Shown here: in pieces, positions 22,301 through 33,910 of the stretch
How the letters are laid out: each line of letters begins with the position of its first letter
Position numbering within the stretch: position 1 is the first letter of the stretch
Source: Alopecurus myosuroides
Taxonomy: Eukaryota; Streptophyta; Magnoliopsida; Poales; Poaceae
Length of the DNA: 64,000 nt
Reading direction: 5' to 3'
Assembly (NCBI GenBank): GCA_028641055.1
Contig: CM054062.1
Location: 231,574,696-231,638,695, forward strand
Made by a program: the position numbers and the translations under genes
Notes under the pieces: model-generated
What the model was told of the DNA's origin: nothing
Seen by the model: only the letters and a program-made list of their open reading frames with translations
Databases searched by the model: none

Positions 22301-22859
22301 ATCAGGCATAAAGCCAAGGCTGATTGAGCTGTTGCTGAAAACACCTGGGTGTTGGCTACACGAGTTGCCAGCGGTGTTGTGGAGTCTAAGGACTACCCCT
22401 AACCGGTCAACCGGCTACACGCCATTCTTCCTGGTTTACGGAGCTGAGGCCGTGTTGCCCACTGACCAAGAGCATGACTCGCCCCGTGTAACGCTCTACA
22501 CTGAGGCAGAGGCTAGAGAAGCTCGAGAAAATGACGTTGACCTGCTGGAAGAAGCAAGAGAGTTAACTCTGTCACGTTCAGCTGTTTACCAGCAAAACTT
22601 GAGGCGTTATCATAGCCGGAAAGTGAACCCAAGGGTTTTCCGAGAAGGAGACATGGTGCTTAGGCTTGTGCAGCGCACAGCCGGGATGCACAAGCTTTCT
22701 CCTCCGTGGGAAGGGCCATTCATTGTGAGCAAGGCCTTGCACAATGATGCCTACTATCTAATCGACGCACAACCACCCCAGAAGAACAAGCCGGATAGGG
22801 CTGGAGAGGAATCCAAGCGCCCTTGGAATGTAGCTCTACTTCGACGTTTTCACTCATGA
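19393..22859 (+). pseudogene. Gypsy A pol: RT, RNase H, integrase
   Basis: This continues the gag-protease frame after TAG at 19390. RT: SWSNEDLPGVPREL, the MDYTDPNKACPKDPFPLPR block near 19695-19760, and LSFIDAYSGFHQI. The catalytic box reads CVDD (usually YVDD) near 19993-20004, directly after another TAG at 19987-19989. RNase H follows, then a Tat-type second RNase H-like domain (MHFDGSKVKEGLGAGVV near 20845; CYGDSD near 21030). Integrase has H-H and C-C ligands near 21785-21915 and a D-D-E core (WCLDMVGPF, IITDNGTNF). A frameshift near 22190 separates the final part, which includes the VERANGMV Glu and the GPFIVSKAL tail. A 21-bp minisatellite lies between RNase H and integrase. Confidence 0.88.
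21366..21462 (+). repeat. 21-bp coding minisatellite in gypsy A pol
   Basis: Five GGGGACT cores start at 21369, 21390, 21411, 21432 and 21453, exactly 21 bases apart. They encode heptapeptides of the form (P/S)GTxxxx. A sixth core lies at 21503. The same CGGGGACT string recurs after pol (22923) and in the polypurine tract before the 3' LTR. Confidence 0.85.
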
Positions 22860-22956
22860 GCAAACTGTGTATGTATCTCCTTATCCGAGTTAAACTCCTA
22901 TTCGGCAATCTGAAATTGAACTCGGGGACTGCCCTCGTCCAAACTGTTCCTTGTGT

Positions 22957-25380
22957 TTACTCTGTTTTGCTTTGTTTATTCGGGGGAGGGCTTGGTGCGG
23001 TTGGTGGATTAGCCTGCTGGGTAGACAGCACAAGGGGCCGGCTACCCTGCGCAGAATCTGGCTGCGCCTGGCTCTGGAGCACGGGCTCCACCACAGTCTT
23101 CTCAACCCGCTGCTCGGCAACGGGATCAGGTCTTTCGTCAACTTGTTCTTCTACCCGCGGCCTGGCCGCGGGGTCTTCATGAGCTGCAGCTTGTTCTTCC
23201 TGCTGCTCGGTGTTATCAACCGGCCGCTCAAGGGCGGCACGGTCTTGGTTCTCGGGTCCTTGTTCAGCATTCTCCCCAGCTGTGGTAGCTGGGGGAGAAG
23301 GAGGCGTCTCATCCTGAGCAGCATCCTGCGTACTCTGGTACGCGTAGGTCTGCTGCTCCAAGTCCTGGGCATCTTGGTCACCAGCGCCCGTGTTCTCGGC
23401 GCCGATGTCTTCTTCTTCTAGCTTCACCGGGGAGGGCGCACGCGCCCTAGCCCGCGGTGCTGGCTCGTCTTCATCCTCGGAGAGCTCGATGAGCTTCTCG
23501 AGGTCCATGGCAGGTTTTCTCTTGGTACGAGTGGGGGCCGCGGCCGCGTCAGCATCTAGAGGATCGCTGGATGAGAAGAAAGAAAGAGTTTAGAAAGAGA
23601 TAGAGAGTAGAACAGCGAGAAGCAGTAGCGAGTTGGTGATCGAATGGAACAACTTACCCTTTGCGGGTGGGGGGTTGCCTTCGGTTGGTGGTGAGCTTCT
23701 TGCCACCCGTCTTCTTCGTCTTCTTGGCAGCAGGCTCTTGGGCACCGCTGCCCGCCCTCTTCCGGGTTGTGGGAGCGGCCACAAATAGAGGCTGGACATC
23801 CATGGGCTCCTCGTCCTCCTCATGATCGACATCCTCTGCAGAGAAGAGAAAAGGGATTCAGAAACAGAAAAGGAAATGAGAGCGTGCTACTCGAGATCAG
23901 AAAGGTGAATTTGGTCACCTTCGTCATCCTCGGACCAATCCCGGATAGACGCGTCAACTCGGTGCTTACCAGGCTGAGTGGCATGCGGGATGCAGAGAGT
24001 GTCTTGGGTGTCGTAGGCCTTCTTGTCGTCCTCTTCCCGGTCATCGTGCCAGTTGCCCTCGAAGACCTCCTCGTCCTCTTCTAGCTGACGATCAATGTGT
24101 TGTGAAGGCAAGCAAGATAGCACCGTGAGTTGAGTTCTCGGTTATAGGGTCCTACTCGGAGCAACATGCAAACACAAAGCATATTTGGCTAAGTATTTCT
24201 ACCCGACAAGGCATGCAAACATAAAGCATATAAAGCTAAAGGGGTATTCTGTGATATCCTACTCGGAATGGCATGCAAACACAAAGCATATTCAGCCAAG
24301 GATTTCTATTCGGCATGGCATGCAAACACAAAGCATAAGAAGCCAACATGTTACTTATGATGCTCTACTTGGTGCAGCATGCAAACACTAAGCATACAAA
24401 GCAGAGAAACCATCTACTCGGTATCAAAGTGCAGAGGTAAAGCACAGAGTACTAACCTGTCCGATGCGCTTGGTGCGGCTATACGGCTCGAAGCCGTACA
24501 ACCAATCGTCCTTCAGCGTGGTGTGCATGATGGACCTGGCCCAGACAGCCACCTCCGACTTGGTGAGCTCGAAGGTTGTGGTCCTTGTGCAGTCACGGGG
24601 TCCTCCCATGTAGCACATCTTGTGCGAGCGGCGCTGAAGTGGGAGTACCCGGCGCGAGATCCAGCAGGCAATTGGATCGTCGTGGAGCAGCCCCTCCTCG
24701 CGCAACTCGGACAGACGCCGCTCAACCTGGATGACGTCCTCGACGGTGTTTCTCGGGTGGTAGCCCCAATTCTGCTGAGTTGGCAGGGCGTTCTTGAACT
24801 TGGGAAGGCCTATCCGGTCCTGGATCGGCTTCCCGACTTCGGTAGCTACGTTCTTCACGTAGAGGAAGCTGCGCTGCCACTTGCGCACAGATTCCAGTCC
24901 CTTGGCTCGGGGATGGCTACCAGTGGTTCGTTGCAGCATCATCGCGCATCCCGTCTGGGTCATGGCGCGGGCGCTATTTGTTTTACCCGGATTGGGGATG
25001 CTTTGTTTGCGGAGAAAGAAATAGCGTGCCCACGTGTGGATTGTTGGGTACACGCCAAGGAAAGCCTCACACACCATGGCGTGGGTGGAGATCATGATGA
25101 GGGAATTGGGTGGAAGATGGTGTGGCTGAAGGCCAAAATGGTTGAGAAACTTGGAAAAGAAATCAGAGATCGGAAGGCCGAAGCCGCGCTTGAAATGCGC
25201 AAGGAAGACCACGTACTCGTCCTTCTCAGGCTTGGGTACGATTTCCGTACCTGGATGGCGGCAAGTCACGCCGGGAGGCACGCGGCGCGTGTTCACGAGC
25301 CATTGGCAATCGTCGGCGGTGACCTCGGAGCCTTCCCAGCTGGCGCGGGCGGCGGCATCATCGTCTCCGTGGGCATCCAT
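22957..25380 (-). CDS. Spliced antisense gene of gypsy A (Transposase_28-type, 625 aa)
   Basis: Four exons, all with GT..AG introns: 25380-24457, 24084-23919, 23835-23658 and 23566-22957. Their coding lengths (924+166+178+610) sum to 626 codons including the stop, without an internal stop. The start MDAHGDDDAAARASW lies about 220 bases downstream of a TATA-like GATAAATACC. Exon 1 matches the 'putative gypsy type transposon' family (Pfam Transposase_28), with ISDFFSKFLNHFGLQPHHLPP and WARYFF blocks. Later exons are acidic (EEDEE), then Lys-rich (AAKKTKKTGGKK, possible nuclear signal), then Glu/Pro/Gln-rich and disordered-looking. Function unknown. It converges on pol with about 97 bases between the stops. 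Unlike the sense frames it is intact. Splicing is inferred from consensus and frame only. Confidence 0.7.
24161..24395 (-). repeat. GCATGCAAACACAAAGCAT repeat in intron 1 of the antisense gene
   Basis: Five copies of the motif start near 24164, 24211, 24271, 24318 and 24377, with spacings alternating about 47 and 60 bases, i.e. a ~107-bp dimer. CTACTCGG/CTACCCG strings lie between them. All five are within the predicted first intron (24456-24085). Confidence 0.75.
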
Positions 25381-25597
25381 CGCGGCAGAGATGCGCGGTG
25401 AAGATTGGAGGCGAAGGCGCGAGTGGGAGATGCGAATCGGAGTATAAAGGCTCTGGGATCTCTCTCTGTTTCTCCGGCGGCGCGTGGAGCAGCAGCGCGG
25501 CAAGAGGTTGCGGTGGCGGTGCGCTCTGCGGCGGCGGAGAGACGAAGGGGCAGGGGATTGAAGTGAGCAGGAAAGAGAAGAAGAAGGCATCGAGGGG

Positions 25598-25607
25598 GTA
25601 TTTATCT
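25598..25607 (-). promoter_or_regulatory. TATA box of the gypsy A antisense gene
   Basis: The minus strand reads GATAAATACC, followed by a GC-rich leader and the ATG at 25380. The open frame that extends upstream to 25740 would start above this box, so the ATG at 25380 is preferred. Confidence 0.5.
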
Positions 25608-25609
25608 CT

Positions 25610-26108
25610 CCCCTCGAGTTGCCGTTACCAGCGGAATATTCGGGATCAATCGTGCATGGAGATCGTGCGGCGTGGGCTGCGTGCCGGTTAGAAACGCACA
25701 CAACGCATATTGCGCGCGTAACGGGCGCAGTTAATCCCACGTCAAGATCGTGGGCGATTTAGTGCGGTTGAAGTGACTTTACAGGCCAGTGGGCCCGAGG
25801 TGCAGTTATTGGCGCGTGGCCTGCAGTGTCCCAGGCACCGAGGCGTCGAGGGTACGGGGGCGTGACACGTGCCCCGTAGCGACACGCAGAGGCGGATTCG
25901 CACCGTTGGAGCGGGATTGTGCTTCGAGATTTCGCTGAGTCATTTTACTCGGCATCACCAAAGGAGGGTGTTGATACTCGGAGGAGAAGAGATTCAAGCA
26001 AGAGTTAAGGGCAACAGGGAGGTGCTACTCGGCCTCTTACAGTACGAAGACAAGATTTGTTTTTAAGCTGGCAGGACCCAGTGAACAAGTTCGTAGGACT
26101 CTACCAGC
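25610..26108. other. Gypsy A region between antisense promoter and PPT
   Basis: GC-rich sequence without a coherent frame; probably upstream region of the antisense gene and 3' untranslated sequence of the sense transcript. Confidence 0.4.
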
Positions 26109-26120
26109 TTCGGGGACTAA
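26107..26120 (+). promoter_or_regulatory. Polypurine-tract region of gypsy A
   Basis: AGCTTCGGGGACTAA directly precedes the 3' LTR (TGTCGG at 26121), the expected position for plus-strand priming. The tract is short and interrupted. Confidence 0.55.
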
Positions 26121-27011
26121 TGTCGGGGGGTTACCCCCGAGTAGGGGTAAGGCCAGTGCTAAAGGAAAAATCAAGATAGTTGTTTGACTGAGTAGGCTGG
26201 CTACCCGGTACTTGCTACCTGGTAGACTGCTAACCGGTCGTACCCACCAATGGCCAGGAGGAAGAATCAAGGAAGTTGTGTTCCTCCGAGTAGAGGAATT
26301 GGTCCGAGTAGAGGGAGTGGTTTCCTACTCGGGCCAGAAGTCAATGGAGCCGTTCTGACAAAGGATCCCGCGTATCCCGCGTCCGTACGGCGTGCGGTTC
26401 AACTTACGGAGCGCGTGATTATCCGCGCTCCGGCGTGGCTACAGTACTGTAGGCGCCTGTCTAGTCCTGTCACTGACAGAGGGGACAGGACAGGGCTAGG
26501 GGCCTACCCTATCTCACTGACAAGGGTGGACAGGTCCCATCTCCGAACGGCGCGACGACTTACGGGGCAAGCGTCAGCGGGAACCCGGAGGCGTGCGCGG
26601 TTCTGCAGTGCTCCTGTCCCATCAAGCTGTACCTTTTAGTCTTATTCTATCCGGCTGGGCACCAGTATATAAGGTGCCCCGCCCCCCTCCTGTGAGAGGT
26701 TCGGAACATTAGGTCGACACTCTGGATTGCTTCACTACACACCGAGAGAACTAGAGAGAAGAGTGGCTACTCGCCTGAAGGCCCGTATTGTACTATGGCT
26801 ACTCGGTAAACACCCATATAAAGAGAGAGGCGGGAGTAGGGGTGTTACCTCCACACGAGGGCCCTGAACCTGGGTAAGATCTTGTTGTTTGCAGTGATTG
26901 TGACTTACCACACGCGGCTACTCGCCGTGTGATCCCTCCCCGAGCACCTCCAGCGTCCATCGGCCCCAACTTTAGCCATCCCATGGCATCTGCCGTGATA
27001 CCACCACGACA
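26121..27011 (+). repeat. Gypsy A 3' LTR
   Basis: About 98% identical to the 5' LTR by eye. TATA box at 26666-26672. Confidence 0.92.
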
Positions 27012-27946
27012 ATTAAGGCTTCTTCCAAGCACGTTTTCCCCTCTCTCTCCCACCATTTTTGATCTTGGAAAAGCTTGCCCCCTCTCAATCCCTCCATGAT
27101 TCTTGCATCTCTTTGAGGGAAAAGTGAGAGGAGATCTAGATCTACATTTCCACCAATCCATCTTCCTTCTTAGTGAGGGAAACCTAGTAGATCTTGATAT
27201 TGGAATTCTTGGTGTTTCTCCTCCTTTGTTCTTCCTCTATTATTCCCCATAAGCATTTGTTGCTTTGTTGGAATTTGAGAGTGAAGGATTTGAGCACTTG
27301 TGTTCTTGCCATTTGCATAGGTTGCATCGGTTTGTTCTCTCCACGAGGATTCGTGGAAGTGAAAGTTTGCGAGCTTGTTACTCTTGGGTCTTGGACCCTA
27401 GACGACTTGTGGTGTTCTTGGGAGCCTCCAATTGAGTTGTGGATATGTGCCCCAATACTGTGGTGACATCGAGAGCCTCCAATTAAGTTGTGGATGCGTG
27501 CCTCGAGATTGAAGGTTGCCAATAGTGGAAGGTGAACTAGGCCTTTGTGGCAAGGTTCATCGGAGAATAGGGTGAGGCCTTTTTGGCATTGAGTAGGCCT
27601 CTTGTGGCGAGGTCACACCCCTCCAACAAGACGTACTCCCCTCAAAGGGAGGAACTCAGGAATACATCTTCGTCTCCGTGTACCTCGGTTATTTCTATAC
27701 CCGAGCTTTTTTACTTATGTAATTTACATTGTGATAGCCTTCGTGCTTGAAGTTATATATCTTGCTATCACCTTGTTACTTGTCTTGCTTAGAATAAGTT
27801 TTTGGTGCATCTAGTTGACCCTAGATTATTTAGGTTGTGTGCTTGTGAATTTAAACACCTAGTTTATTTCCGCATTTAGCAAGACTTAACCGGAAATTTT
27901 TTAATCGCCTATTCACCCCCCTCTAGGCGACATCGTTGTCTGTTCA
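27012..27946 (+). repeat. Copia-1 5' LTR, right part
   Basis: It resumes the LTR after gypsy A (ATTAAGGCTTCTTCC; compare ACTAAGGCTTCTTCC at 57644) and ends TCTAGGCGACATCGTTG...TTCA. It contains a ~310-bp segment (about 27460-27780) missing from the 3' LTR. Confidence 0.85.
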
Positions 27947-27965
27947 ATTGGTGTCAGAGCCTGGG
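27947..27965 (+). promoter_or_regulatory. Primer-binding site of Copia-1
   Basis: ATTGGTGTCAGAGCCTGGG follows the LTR end at once. It matches the TGGTATCAGAGC consensus complementary to initiator Met-tRNA with one change (A to G). Confidence 0.8.
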
Positions 27966-27995
27966 CTCTCTTTTAGCCTTTACATCCTATAGAGT

Positions 27996-28967
27996 ATGAT
28001 GTCGTTTAGGGAAATAGAGCATGATGCCGCTTTTATATTCTATGGTAGAAATTATGATGTTTGGAAAATTCGCATTCTTAATTTTCTTACGAACATGGGT
28101 CCAAAGTATGTAAGGAGAATTGTAGATATGGATTTTCCTCCTCCAAAGTATCCTCAAGATTTATCTTGAGAGGACGAGGAAAACTCTTATCTCGATACTC
28201 TAGTATCTAATGGTCTCTTGTGTGTTTTGAGCGATGTAGTTATTGAATCAATCAAGCCTTTTCGGAACGCTCATGAGTTATGGACAAAACTTCAAGATAT
28301 ATATGATGTGTCCAACATTATTGAAGATGATTTCTCTCCATCCACTTCCGGCAGTGATGAGTTCACATATTTATCCACTCCACCAACATGTGATTTTTCA
28401 CAAGGTAGTGATATGGTGAGTGTTGATAGAAATTGCTTTGTTGATAGTGAATCTAGAGTTTACTATACTTCATCTCTATCCCATTGCAATGTTCTATCTT
28501 TGGACTTAAACACTTCTAGCACTCCAAATGTCTTACATGCTAGTGTTGATAGACCTTGCATATCATGTAATAGTTGTTTAAGTAAATCTCATGATGATAT
28601 GCTTCCTATGTCTTGTTTTCATGAAAAAAATGGTTCCATTTCCTCTAGTACTTGTGTGGCTAACAATGTAGAGGAATCCCACATTTTGGTGGAACAAGAC
28701 ATGGTCCTTAATGGTGCTTCAAGTAAATCTTCATCATCGTTATCCATTTATCATATGTGCCTTAGTGCTAAGGATTCAAAGGTAGCGCCTCCTTTAAAAC
28801 CCTCTTCATCTATTGATGATGATGATGAAGAAAATGATAATGGTGATTCCATTTATGAGAAAGGTAAAATAGTTCTTCATTCTCTCACAAAGAATAAGAT
28901 TTCCTCTTCTATTATCTTTGAAATCATGGGTACCCTTGTTGAGTGCGATGAGACTATTGAGGCTAAG
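27996..28967 (+). pseudogene. Copia-1 gag, N-terminal part
   Basis: The ATG at 27996 opens a Copia gag frame: YGRNYDVWKIRI near 28045, then FRNAHELWTKLQDIYD near 28260. One in-frame TGA lies near 28166-28168. The C-terminal half here is Ser- and acidic-rich (DDDDEENDN near 28810). The frame reaches GAG GCT AAG at 28967, where the LARD interrupts it. It resumes in phase at 51822 (AAG GCC CAA). The LARD therefore caused no loss of gag sequence. Confidence 0.85.
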
Positions 28968-31900
28968 ATCTTAGTTTGTTGACTCTGCAGAGGTTGTGCA
29001 CTTTCATCCTTTGTCTTCAATTAGCCCAAACATCCTATACACCCGGAGTGCATCATGGAAAGGAGAGAATTGAGACGAGATCTTTCAGAAGAAGGAATTC
29101 AACCCACCGGCAAGACCTGTTCCACCTATAATTATGCTACATCTGCTTGTCAAGCCTGGGCTGAAACCTCACAACTTAATTGATCAAGACAGATCCCATA
29201 TTGTCAAAAGGCTGCACGGGAAGCTACTAAACTTAGAAGGACATAGTAATCTCTTTGTTCCTGGGTGCCCATCCTCAAGTGACAACCTCAAGTGGAATAA
29301 CCCTTAGACAAGGTCCCTGAGGAAACACTCAACATAAACCAATCACATCCAAAATCCACCCAGGTGTTTCATTGAATGTTATACTTAGAATTTTTCCTCA
29401 ACATCTAATAAAACAATTTGTAACATTGCATAACATCTACTAAGTTCAAAGGCTATCAAATAACAAGGTATAAGGGATGGCTACACACTACTAGGATAAT
29501 AGAATAGCATAATATAACTTAGTAAAATTTCCTATCATGCATACTACTCAATAATCAACTAATGCATATATAAAATAATGGGTAGTTGATGGTGTGTTAC
29601 TTGCCTTGTTGAAGTTGGTGAAGATATTCACACTCTCTTCACAAAAGATCGTTGCTCTCCGTACAATCTATTCATTGAAAACACAATAACAAAATAAAAA
29701 AGCATCCTAGCAATCAAACACATAGGTGGAGAAATCAAACAGAGCAAATAACATAACAAAGGAGTTGGACCAAGTTGGCTAGGACAAGTTCAATGTTTGA
29801 GTTTGAAAGATTCATTCCCTAATTGTTCAATACTTGTTAAGGGGTTTCCAAGAGTTAACTAAGGATGTCTAGGTTGAGTTTGTAGTGATCAAACTTTATT
29901 TAAAACATATTTATCTAAGAAGTTCTAAGAGTTCACAAAGGTGATCTCACTATTTTAACTAAAGTATCACAATACAGAGTGTAACACTTAGTTGTTTTCA
30001 TCAAAACATTTGAGTGATCTAAGTTAGTCCTTACATTTTGGTTTAGGCTAGGTCTAGGTTCAACTAACTTCATAACAAAGCATATAACAAGTTAAAGACT
30101 TGGTATTTTCCATTTGGGTCAAGGGCTGGACAAAAGCAACTTGTTATTCGTCAACTTGTGTGGATGGATCCAAGTCTTCACATGCTTGTCTTCTTGAAGA
30201 TTATCTTCATGCTTCTATTGTAGTATTTTCCTTGGATGGATTCTTCTCTTGATCTTGATAGATTTCTTCATGGCTTTCACTTCACTAATTTGGTTTGGGT
30301 ATGGGATGGGCACAAAATACCACTAAGTCAAGAGAAAGAAAAATAGGAAGAAAGATAGAAAGAGAGAGGGAGATGTTATTCTTCTGAATTTCTTCACACT
30401 TGTACTTATTGAGTTTCTTCTAGGTGTGGAGTCCAAGTCTTTTCTTAAAATATTATTAATTGATCTTCCTTGTAGCTCTTCATGTTGCCACTAAGTTGAA
30501 AGTGAAGTGCCTTATGTTGCTTGAGTCTTGTTTTCCATTTGATAACTTGATGAATTCTTGAAGCAAGAATAGGGGAATGGAGAAGTAGATAGAAATACTA
30601 AGGTACTAGTGTTTGAGGTTCAATACTTGGTCCTTTATATGGTTTACATATATTAGGGACTTGGTCTTGGATCCAAAATAACCACCACATCAAAGAATAA
30701 CAGTTGAAAACAAATTCTAAGACATGGTGAAAATAGATGTATCACTATGTTCGGTTTTTGGTAAAAAACACATGGTCATGGTTCAAGGGTGTACAAAATG
30801 GTTAGGCACTAATGTCTCTGGTTCAAGGTTACCAAATGGAGCAATTTTTCTTAAGGGAACATATTCTAATTATTTCTAGAATTAATTATATGTCAAAATA
30901 CTCAAATAGACAACTTAATTCTAAATTCAATTTTTATTTGTTCAAAAATTATTTTGGGACAGAGGGTATGAAATTATACATCCTAAGGTTTACAAATATA
31001 TTTCATTTGCATTTTTTGGATTTGTAGAATTATAATTATGCCAAAATTCATCAAACAAGCATATTTAAATTTGAACCAATTTAAGTTTATAAAATTTGAA
31101 TTTGGACAATGCTAAAAGATTCTACAGATCAAGGGGATTTCAAAAAGTCAAAATTTGCTAAATTTGGGCTTATGGATCAAAAGTTATGATGGTTCAAAGT
31201 TCTAGGGGCTAATCTGCAAAAATACAATTCTATTTTCTATTCGGAATATAAAATCGAAAATGAGTGGATAAGGCTGGCTACGTGGAAGCATGTGATTGGC
31301 TACAGGTGCTGACTGTACGCTGACTGGGCCCCTTGACTTGGCGTGCTGACGTGGTCAAGTGGCTGGATCTGGGCCGTTAGATCCCGATCCAACGGCCGCG
31401 TACCCCTTCGGCTATTATCTAATCTGGGCCGTTTGCGAAAGATCCGACGGCTGAGAAGAGCTAGCGTACCTCGCCGGCGGATGGTGGCCGGAAATGGAGG
31501 CAACGGCGGCGCTGCGCTTGGAAACGGACGTCGGGGCTTCTCTGGTGGTCCTCCTGCACGACGGAGCCGATGACGATGCGCGGCACAGAACCACGAATCG
31601 GATGGTGACGAAGGAGTGGGTGCGCACTTCCTCGGGCGGCATCAGAGGGCGGATGGAGACGGAGAAACGACGGAGATCATCGGGAGTCGATGGCGCGGAC
31701 GATGCAGAGAGCATCATGCTCAACGGAGGAGACGCCGGGAATCTGCGCGAGGCGGTGAGCACTACGATGACGACTGGGTGCTCCTGCAATGCTCCACGCG
31801 ACGGTGACGAGCTGGCGGAGAGGCAGCAACTCCGGCGACCTTCGGCTCTCGCACGGCGGGGTTGATTCTGCGCATGGGACATACACAAAAATGTCTTAGA

Positions 31901-33099
31901 GGACGCGTACGATAATGGGGAACCACATGGAAAAAACGGGGACTGAGGAGAATTGACTACTTCGTCGGAATCGGCGAAAACGTCCGGCGGCATATGCGAG
32001 CTCCGGCGAGAAAATTGGGAGGCCTCTGGGTACAATTCGAGATGGGAGGAGAGGGGAAATGAGGAGGAGAGCCGGGGCTATAAGTGGCTGGGTTTATTGC
32101 ATCAATTGGGGTCTTTAATCGGACGCAATTAGAGAGGTTAAATTCGGGAAGAAACGGTAGCTTCCGTCTCTATGGGAGGTTGATGACGATGACGTCAGCG
32201 TGACGTCATCACTTTTTTTTTCCTTTTCTTTTATTTCCTGTTTTAAATATCTTTAGTTTGAATAATCCAATTGACCTCAAAATAATTTCTAAAAATTTGT
32301 AAAATGAATATCTTTCTGTTTAGAACATTTTTATAAAATTTTGAACACATTTTAAATTTTCTATTTTGGAAAATATAATTAAATCACTAATAGTACTTAA
32401 AGTCATTTTAAAAATTAGATAATAATAAATTGATGTTATTATCTAAATAAAATTTCAGAGACATTATACATGTCATATATAAATTTTCAAAGTCATTTTT
32501 TACCTTCTTTTCACGTATTATAATTTTAAAATAAGGGTGCAACCCTAATAGCAACTTTATGCCATTTTCAAATAGAAAAATAATTAAATACAAAAGTTTC
32601 TTAATAAAATTTGAAAAAATCCCTCAAGACATAATATTGTTTTCTAAGTCCTCTTTTATGTTATTTTCAAAGTAATGCATTTTATTTTCGCACCTTTATG
32701 TTTAAAACTTGGAGCAACATTTGTATATTAATATAAATAGTTGTTACTCCCATAAAATAATTTTGGGGCATATAAATTGTTAAGAGGTAATAATTCTCTG
32801 GTTTCAAAGGCTATAAAACATTTTCCAAGTAATAGTTAATTTGAAAACATGTTATAAAAAAAATAAGGTTTTCTAAGAGAAAACAATTTCTTTGAATAAT
32901 GAATAAGTATTTTGAATGGGATTTTAGGGTTTATGGAATAGAGACATAATGGATTCTTAATTCCAAAATCATTGACATATGTATTGTTTTCTTTTGTTTC
33001 TTGCATCTCATTTGGTTTTTTGGTGACTTGCTTCAATAGAAAAACAAAAGTTTTAAATTTTTGTGATTTTTGAACTTTCCAAAAATCAGGGATGTTACA
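28967..33099 (-). repeat. LARD 3' LTR (truncated)
   Basis: Matches 47687-51821 along its whole length with a few percent differences. The missing 636 bp are at its 3' end in element orientation. GC-rich core 31260-32210, otherwise AT-rich. Confidence 0.85.
32184..32208 (-). promoter_or_regulatory. Tandem TGACGTCA (as-1-like) module, left LARD LTR
   Basis: TGACG at 32184, TGACGTCA at 32190-32197 and 32201-32208, 11 bases apart start to start. It is conserved in the other LTR. Confidence 0.6.
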
Positions 33100-33367
33100 A
33101 ACTACCACCCTTAAAAGAAATCTCGTCCCGAGATTCGGGAAGGATTGAAAGAAAGATTAGGTTTGGTTAATTTGGTTCCAAAACAACTGGATGGCTACCA
33201 CCCTTAAAATAAACTTTTGGTGGGTATTTTATTTTCATTATACTGGAGTGTAGATTGATTTGAGATTGTCTTGTGTAAAATTTTCCTTCCCGGTAGAGCT
33301 GTGGACCAACATAGGTATGTTGAACTACCTGTGACACTGAGGGGTCACTCTTTGGGTCAAACAAAAG
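33100..33367 (-). other. LARD internal region, PPT-proximal part
   Basis: Non-coding. It begins with the purine tract in minus orientation (AAGGGTGGTAGTT next to the LTR at 33100-33112) and ends at the gypsy B target duplication AAAAG (33363-33367). Confidence 0.65.
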
Positions 33368-33910
33368 TGTCGGATATATAGCAACTAGGGGTATATGAGA
33401 TGGTAGTCTAAAGTGCCGGATTACCAGGGTGGCCTAAAGGGTAATGGGCTATGGTCCATTAGGTGGCCCAGTAAGCTGATGCGCAGAAGCCGGATTCTAG
33501 AAGAACCCGGATCGCGGCCCACATGATCTGGCTTGGAGTAGAAGGCGGATTCCTTACTTTCCAAGTTAATAGTTACCGTAGTCTTCTAGGTTTCCTATTC
33601 TGTATGCCCTAATCCGGCTATTATATAAAGCCGGGCGGGAGATATGATAGATAGACAAGAAGCTAAAGGCTAACTCGCCGAGAGGTTGATCCTTGACGAG
33701 CAGCTAATAGAACCTCACATTGTACTCTTTATTGACAGGCTTTAGTCCTGAATAGTGAGTTTGCAGGAGTAGGAACGTCGCATTACTGCGCAGTACCGAA
33801 CCTGGGTAAAAACCCTGTGGCATTGTCCTTCGCACAATCACGTCCCCCCACATCTCTATCAGTAGTTTCATGGCACCCCCGTCTATGAATTCTACTACGA
33901 TGTCTCGACA
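33368..33910 (+). repeat. Gypsy B 5' LTR
   Basis: TGTCGG...CTCGACA. TATA box TATATAAA at 33622-33629, which in the 3' LTR is changed to TATACAAA (45170-45177). Confidence 0.92.

Larger units (their letters stand above)
14971..27011 (+). mobile_element. Gypsy A: full-length Ty3/gypsy element (Tat-like) with antisense gene
   Basis: The 12,041-bp element has LTRs of 890/891 bp (14971-15860, 26121-27011) starting TGTCGGGG and ending CCACGACA, flanked by ATTAA (14966-14970 and 27012-27016). Order: LTR, PBS, gag, protease, RT, RNase H, integrase, a convergent minus-strand gene, PPT, LTR. I counted about 19 substitutions between the LTRs by eye, near 2%. Domain order and the MDYTDPNKACPKDPFPLPR block fit the chromodomain-less Tat branch. 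It is autonomous by content but broken by stops and a frameshift. Confidence 0.92.

Noticed and set aside
24161..24395. CRISPR-like array
   Set aside because: Imperfect motif, unequal spacing, intronic position and a plant genome; no cas genes.
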